Source: Puniceicoccaceae bacterium
GTDB lineage: Bacteria; Verrucomicrobiota; Verrucomicrobiia; Opitutales; Coraliomargaritaceae
Reading direction: 5' to 3'
Assembly (NCBI GenBank): GCA_003566795.1
Contig: PXBU01000066.1
Location: 1-10,500 of the forward strand
DNA length: 10,500 nucleotides
Part shown: in pieces, positions 6,726 to 10,500 of the stretch
How positions within the stretch are numbered: the stretch's first letter is position 1
Layout of the letters: each line of letters begins with the position of its first letter
Made by a program: the position numbers and the translations under genes
The notes under the pieces: model-generated
What the model saw: only the letters and a program-made list of their open reading frames with translations
The model's database searches: none
Told to the model about the DNA's origin: nothing

Positions 6726-8186
6726 TTAATCCGTCCGCGCAGGGCACTCCGAGTCCTTGAGACGATTGAGATGTCTGGAAAAGGCACCCATCACGCGCAG
6801 GTGTAAACGCGCCTGCGTATTGGCGTAAATCCACCAGGGCAGCGTGGGGGAAAATCCGTGGATCGATGCGATCATGCAGGATAACTCCGGGAAAAGCCGA
6901 AATTCGAGCCGCCCAAGCGGCTCAACCTTTCGGGAGAGAATGCCGCCTGAAATATAAAACGCGCAGCGTCTCGGATTCCCCTGCGAATAGGGTGTCGGGC
7001 TGAGTTCGAGCAGTATCAACCGGCCACTTAGGCTGGTAAAACGGACCACCCCCGCACCATCCGCAGCGGCGGAAATCAGCCCCCGAAAACGACGCGTCAA
7101 CCAATGCGCATATTCGTCAGCAACCGCCCGAGCCGACCAGCTCGGCGGATAGTGCATCCGCTGAACGGAACGCACCCGCCTCGCCTGCTTGATCGACACA
7201 TGGTCGGCCGCCCTCGTTGAGCTGCGCGGATTCGGTTTCGGATTGCCCGCATCGTCCACACTCTTGCAAAACGAGTCCTCAAACGGAATCAAACGATCAC
7301 TCAAACGCTCCTGCAGGGCATTAGGCCGGGCCACCAAGTCGTATTGCAGGCTCTCTTGCAATGGCCCGACCAGCGCAGGCGGCACGCTGCCAAAGAGTGC
7401 CACCCATTGCTTGGATAAGCCAAACGCATTATACGGAAAGTTTAAAAATCTGGCGCGCTTCCCTAACATCTCGGCAGTTTTTGTGATCATCTCCCGATAG
7501 GTCATCGGCGCGTGCCCGCCGAGATCGTAAGTGCCCCCGGGGAGATCGCCATCGCACAAACAGAGCTCAAATGCCTGGCAAATATTGGTAATATCGATCG
7601 AGTGCGTCTTCGAGCGAACCCAGGCAGGAAGCAACATCACCGGTAAGCGGCGCACCAAATTCACCAGCAGCGAAAACGAAGAACCGCCCGGCCCGAAAAT
7701 CAACCCGGCGCGCAGCACCGTGACAGTGACGCCCCGCGAGCGCATCACCTGCTCCACCTCCAGACGGCTCTGCAAGTGCGGTGACAGCGGCCCGGTCACT
7801 TCCGGCCCCGGCATCAGCCCACTTAAATAAATGACGTGCTTGAGCCCGGCAGCTTCCGCAGCCCGAATAAAATTATCGGCCAGGAGCAAATCGGTATCCT
7901 CGAAACAACTCTGCACCAGACGACTGGACGGAGCCATCGAATGCACCAAATAAATCCCGATATCGCTGCCCTCCAGTGCCGCCGTCACCTTGGGCAGCGA
8001 GTAGAGATCACATTCATGCCAGGAGACTTCCTGCCCGGCAGCCTGCGCCGTAACCACATTGCCACTACGGGAGAGCGCCCGGATGCGATACTGCCCGCGA
8101 AGATGCTCGATCAGATGCGTCCCGACAAAACCACTCGCCCCGGCGAGACTGATGATTGGCCGGGACTGAGCTGATTCGTCGGACAT
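6726..8186 (-). CDS. Atypical SDR (NAD(P)-binding) protein with C-terminal DUF2867 domain, YbjT-like
   Basis: A 486-residue protein. The Rossmann nucleotide-binding loop is GASGFVG (16-22) after strand IISLA. CDLYS (59-63), YLVHSM (79-84), VIYLSGLMP (118-126) and VTVLRAGLIFGPGGSS (155-170) are typical of atypical/extended SDR proteins that bind NAD(P)H. The catalytic YxxxK is not evident; HLQSRLEVE (137-145) occupies that stretch, so a classical dehydrogenase reaction is doubtful. From about 330, VRSVQRMHYPPSWSAR...DEYAHWL and HGFSPTLPWWIYANTQARLH match the DUF2867 half of YbjT-type proteins, and total length agrees with E. coli YbjT (about 476). The frame stays open upstream to 8270, but that part overlaps the dps gene; the ATG at 8186 begins just before the Rossmann strand and is preferred. 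It starts 22 bases after the dps stop, so the two are probably co-transcribed. Substrate unknown. Confidence 0.83.
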   Translation of the reverse strand: MSDESAQSRPIISLAGASGFVGTHLIEHLRGQYRIRALSRSGNVVTAQAAGQEVSWHECDLYSLPKVTAALEGSDIGIYLVHSMAPSSRLVQSCFEDTDLLLADNFIRAAEAAGLKHVIYLSGLMPGPEVTGPLSPHLQSRLEVEQVMRSRGVTVTVLRAGLIFGPGGSSFSLLVNLVRRLPVMLLPAWVRSKTHSIDITNICQAFELCLCDGDLPGGTYDLGGHAPMTYREMITKTAEMLGKRARFLNFPYNAFGLSKQWVALFGSVPPALVGPLQESLQYDLVARPNALQERLSDRLIPFEDSFCKSVDDAGNPKPNPRSSTRAADHVSIKQARRVRSVQRMHYPPSWSARAVADEYAHWLTRRFRGLISAAADGAGVVRFTSLSGRLILLELSPTPYSQGNPRRCAFYISGGILSRKVEPLGRLEFRLFPELSCMIASIHGFSPTLPWWIYANTQARLHLRVMGAFSRHLNRLKDSECPARTD

Positions 8187-8208
8187 CGATGAACTTGTTG
8201 GACCGGCC

Positions 8209-8676
8209 CTATGCCGCCAGGAAGCTCTCCAACATCCAAATTGTTTTTTCGTGCACCTGGATACGGGCAATCATCAGATCCTCGGTCTGGGCATCGCCAG
8301 CTTCGGCACTCTTATCCCGTGCTTGCTCGAGATTGCTCACGAGCTTTTTATTCACATCGACGAGGTGAGCGACCATTTTGTCTGCTGGGGAGTCTTCCGG
8401 AATTTCCTTAATTCCCGCAATTTTGGCGAGGTTTCCCAGGCCGCCGGGTGCCAGCGCACCGAGGGCACGAATCCGCTCGGCGATCTCATCCACCGCAGTG
8501 AAGAGTTCGGTGTATTGCTCCTCAAAGGCGTTATGCAGTGAGAAGAAGCTATGCCCGCGCACGTTCCAGTGGCAGATGTGCGTCTGCCCCAGCACGGCAT
8601 ACGAATCCGCCACAACTTGACGGAGCGCTTGAACAACAGGATTCGATTTTTGGACAGTCTTTTTAGTTTTAGGCAT
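8209..8676 (-). CDS. dps: Dps-family mini-ferritin (DNA protection during starvation)
   Basis: A 155-residue protein from the ATG at 8676, beginning with a Lys-rich tail (MPKTKKTVQK) like the DNA-binding tails of many Dps proteins. The ferritin four-helix fold carries the intersubunit ferroxidase ligands: counting from the upstream ATG at 8688, H40 (CHWNVRG), H52 (SLHNAF), D67 and E71 (AVDEIAER) have exactly the spacing of H51, H63, D78 and E82 in E. coli Dps. Dps forms a dodecamer in the cytoplasm that oxidises Fe2+ with H2O2, stores ferric iron and can coat DNA. The ATG at 8688 would add MLLV and is an alternative start; neither has a clear Shine-Dalgarno site. It is divergent from nadA and upstream of the SDR gene. 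Peroxide or iron regulation is usual for the family but no specific operator is recognised here. Confidence 0.92.
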   Translation of the reverse strand: MPKTKKTVQKSNPVVQALRQVVADSYAVLGQTHICHWNVRGHSFFSLHNAFEEQYTELFTAVDEIAERIRALGALAPGGLGNLAKIAGIKEIPEDSPADKMVAHLVDVNKKLVSNLEQARDKSAEAGDAQTEDLMIARIQVHEKTIWMLESFLAA

Positions 8677-8727
8677 AACCAAGAGCATACGTTAACCGCC
8701 TCATTTGTAAACCAAATATCTGCTTTT

Positions 8728-8741
8728 ATCCGATGCCGGAT
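8728..8741. promoter_or_regulatory. ATCCG-N4-CGGAT palindrome in the dps-nadA intergenic region
   Basis: ATCCG (8728-8732), ATGC, CGGAT (8737-8741) is a perfect 5+5 inverted repeat in the gap between the divergent dps and nadA genes, about 40 bases from the dps start and 66 from the nadA start. The same half-sites with the same N4 spacing occur at 2698-2711 before the dynamin-like gene. It is placed to act on either divergent promoter, but no regulator can be named. Confidence 0.35.
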
Positions 8742-8807
8742 GCCGCCTGCTTGACTTTGGCCGCCCATCCGCAGACCTTTTCTGTTCCTATTTAATTGCA
8801 CCCGCCC

Positions 8808-9794
8808 ATGGACACCGCGACCCTCAACTATGAACCGATGGTCTTCAATCCCCGCCAGGGAGATGAAGCGCCGCTCACCGCTATTCAGCAAGAAGTGCTG
8901 GAGCTCAAGCAGTCGCGCAACGCCATCATCCTGGCGCATAACTACCAGGTGGATGCGATCCAGCGAGTGGCTGATTATGTGGGTGACTCGCTGGGCCTGG
9001 CCTACCGGGCCGAGGAAGCGCAGGCCGACTGCATTGTTTTCTGCGGGGTCCACTTTATGGCGGAGACCGCCAAGATCGTGAACCCGGACAAACCGGTGCT
9101 GCTGCCCGACATGGATGCAGGCTGCTCACTCTCGGACTCCTGCCCGGCAGAAAAGCTGGCCGCCTACAAGGAGGCTAACCCTGAAGTCTATGTGGTGGCC
9201 TACATCAATTGCTCGGCGGGAGTCAAAGCCCTCTCGGATGTGATCTGCACCAGCGGGAATGCCATGAAGATTGTGGAGCGGGTGCCGGAGGACCGGCCCA
9301 TCCTATTCGTGCCGGACCAAAACCTGGGTCAATGGGTCTCGAAGCAGACCGGACGCCCCATGCGTCTCTGGCCCGGCTCCTGTTATGCCCATGTGCTCTT
9401 CACCCAACAGTCCATCGAGCGGCTGAAGTTAAAATTCCCGGAGGCGCTCGTCGTCGCCCACCCCGAATGCGTCGAAACCGTCCGCGACAATGCCGACGAA
9501 GTGTGCAGCACCGAAAAGATGGTCGGCTTCTGCCGCGAGAGCACCGCGCAGCAATTCATCGTCGTGACGGAAACTGGCATGATCCACCGCCTGCAGCGGG
9601 AGGTGCCGGAGAAGACTTTTATCGCCGGCCCCACCGATACCTGCGCCTGCAACGAGTGCCGCTTCATGAAGATGAATACCATCGAGAAGTTGCGCGACTG
9701 CCTGAAGGATATGACGCCGCAAATCGAAATGCCGGAGGAGCTGCGCCGCAAGGCCTACCTCCCAATCAAGCGAATGCTGGAATGGAGTAAGTGA
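8808..9794 (+). CDS. nadA: Quinolinate synthase NadA
   Basis: A 328-residue enzyme (E. coli NadA is 347). It condenses iminoaspartate with dihydroxyacetone phosphate to quinolinate in de novo NAD synthesis, using a [4Fe-4S] cluster in the cytoplasm. Signatures in order: ILAHNYQ (bases about 8928-8948), DYVGDSL, VFCGVHFMAETAKI with the first cluster Cys, LLPDMDAGCSLSDSCP, YINCSAGVKA, PDQNLG, WPGSCYAH with the second cluster Cys, AHPEC, GTE-like VTETGMIHRL, and CACNEC with the third cluster ligand. The ATG at 8808 is chosen over the TTG at 8796 because the extra residues (MHPP) add nothing conserved. The start follows a C-rich stretch without a Shine-Dalgarno site. Its stop overlaps the GTG of the next gene by four bases. 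No nadB or nadC is in the window. Confidence 0.96.
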   Translation: MDTATLNYEPMVFNPRQGDEAPLTAIQQEVLELKQSRNAIILAHNYQVDAIQRVADYVGDSLGLAYRAEEAQADCIVFCGVHFMAETAKIVNPDKPVLLPDMDAGCSLSDSCPAEKLAAYKEANPEVYVVAYINCSAGVKALSDVICTSGNAMKIVERVPEDRPILFVPDQNLGQWVSKQTGRPMRLWPGSCYAHVLFTQQSIERLKLKFPEALVVAHPECVETVRDNADEVCSTEKMVGFCRESTAQQFIVVTETGMIHRLQREVPEKTFIAGPTDTCACNECRFMKMNTIEKLRDCLKDMTPQIEMPEELRRKAYLPIKRMLEWSK

Positions 9795-10500
9795 ACCAGG
9801 CGCAAGTCACCTACCGCTACGACCGAATCAAGGCACCCTTTCTCGGCATATTGGAAGCCGGGTGGAGCACCTTTGCCCTGGTCATCGCAATCCGCTACTT
9901 CGATGCCAGCGAGACGCACAAGGCCTTCATCGCTGGCTCGGGGCCGATCGGATTTCTGCTGACACCGCTGACGCTCTTTCTCGCCGCGCAGCTGCGGGCG
10001 CGCCCAAGTCTGGCCTGTGCGGTGGTGTTCGCCAGCTCGGCAGTGCTGCTGGTGGGTGCCAGCCTGGTCCAGACGCTGCTGTTGTTCTCCGCCCTGGTGG
10101 TCACCAGCCAAATGACAGCGGTCCAGCACGGACCACTGCTGCTGCAAATTTACACCGAAAATTACTCCGCCAGAGAGCGCGGCGGCCGAATGACGGTGCC
10201 CTACATTCTGACAGCGATCTTTGCGATGCTCTTTTCCTTCATGGGCGGCCAGATCCTCGACTGGAAGCTCAGTGCTTACCCTCTGATCTTTCTGATCATG
10301 GCCGGGGCCGCTTTGCTGGCGGCATTGGCCTGCCGACGCATGCCCAGCTCTCCCCTCTCGCGGGAACACGTCGGCAACCCCTGGCAAAACTTCAGCCTGA
10401 TGTGGAAAGACCGGTTCTTCGGCTTTCTACTCGGCTCCTGGATGCTGCTGGGCCTCGGCAACCTCATTGCCGTGCCGGTGCGGGTCGACTATCTCGCCAA
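9791..10500 (+). CDS. MFS-type transporter, 3'-truncated by the window
   Basis: An open frame of 236 full codons from a GTG start within the nadA stop (GTGA overlap, 9791-9794) to the right edge. It begins VNQAQVTYRYDRIKAPFLG, followed by ILEAGWSTFALVIAIRYF (first helix), a polar loop, then successive hydrophobic segments: AGSGPIGFLLTPLTLFLAA, ACAVVFASSAVLLVGASL, LLLFSALVVTSQMTAV, TVPYILTAIFAMLFSFMGG and YPLIFLIMAGAALLAALAC. Between the fourth and fifth, NYSARERGGRMT is a cytoplasmic loop rich in Arg, as MFS proteins often have. The hydrophobic pattern and loop fit the N-terminal half of a major facilitator superfamily carrier. The 4-base overlap suggests translational coupling with nadA, but the substrate cannot be inferred. 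No stop codon interrupts it and no competing gene occupies the region. Confidence 0.75.
   Translation, partial: MNQAQVTYRYDRIKAPFLGILEAGWSTFALVIAIRYFDASETHKAFIAGSGPIGFLLTPLTLFLAAQLRARPSLACAVVFASSAVLLVGASLVQTLLLFSALVVTSQMTAVQHGPLLLQIYTENYSARERGGRMTVPYILTAIFAMLFSFMGGQILDWKLSAYPLIFLIMAGAALLAALACRRMPSSPLSREHVGNPWQNFSLMWKDRFFGFLLGSWMLLGLGNLIAVPVRVDYLA

Noticed and set aside
8187..8270. 28-residue N-terminal extension of the SDR protein
   Set aside because: It overlaps the dps 3' end in another frame and adds Trp/Arg/Cys-rich residues before the Rossmann fold; the ATG at 8186 is a better start.
8751..8796. A nadA promoter using TTGACT at 8751-8756
   Set aside because: The -35-like hexamer is good, but the only AT-rich -10-like sequence (TATTTAAT at 8789) is 32 bases away and 17-base spacing gives no match.
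8352..9053. 233-residue minus-strand open frame spanning dps and nadA
   Set aside because: It overlaps two well-recognised genes and crosses their intergenic region; it shows no domain of its own.
9755..10387. 210-residue minus-strand open frame at the right end
   Set aside because: Antisense to the GTG-started MFS gene, whose translation shows regular transmembrane segments; the minus frame is rich in Gln, Gly and Arg without a fold signature.

Overview
The window reads as a chromosomal segment of a moderately GC-rich, Gram-negative bacterium, most likely a marine-type member of the Verrucomicrobiota (Opitutales/Puniceicoccales-like). This rests on a DUF1080 (3-keto-disaccharide hydrolase-like) lipoprotein, a FucP-type sugar symporter, weak use of Shine-Dalgarno sites and palindromic intergenic repeats. 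It is an inference from gene content; no rRNA or other definitive marker is present.

Layout. (1) 1-678 (+): C-terminal half of an L-fucose:H+ symporter-like permease. (2) 679-870: hairpin-rich gap between convergent genes. (3) 871-1545 (-): DUF1080 lipoprotein. (4) 1698-2555 (+): secreted thermonuclease-fold protein fused to a ComEA-like helix-hairpin-helix tail, divergent from the lipoprotein. (5) 2806-5037 and 5206-6702 (+): a dynamin-like GTPase followed by a P-loop NTPase with a transmembrane hairpin between its Walker A and Walker B motifs (KAP-like layout). A compact multi-hairpin palindromic element lies in the 168-bp gap between them. (6) 6726-8186 and 8209-8676 (-): an atypical SDR/DUF2867 protein (YbjT-like) downstream of a Dps mini-ferritin, probably one transcript. 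(7) 8808-9794 (+): quinolinate synthase NadA, followed with a 4-base overlap by a GTG-started MFS transporter that runs off the right edge.

How the genes may work together. The permease and DUF1080 lipoprotein fit uptake and processing of deoxy- or algal sugars, although they are convergent and not one operon. The dynamin/NTPase pair is the most unusual part: two nucleotide-driven proteins, one membrane-embedded and one of a membrane-remodelling family, side by side with no housekeeping neighbour that explains them. Membrane maintenance or abortive-infection-type defence are possible roles, but nothing in the sequence decides between them. dps-SDR looks like a stress module, and nadA-MFS is translationally coupled. 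The same 14-bp palindrome, ATCCG-N4-CGGAT, occurs upstream of the dynamin gene and between dps and nadA and may be a shared operator. No tRNA, rRNA, CRISPR array, transposase or integrase gene was seen, and no stretch over 300 bases lacks a gene.
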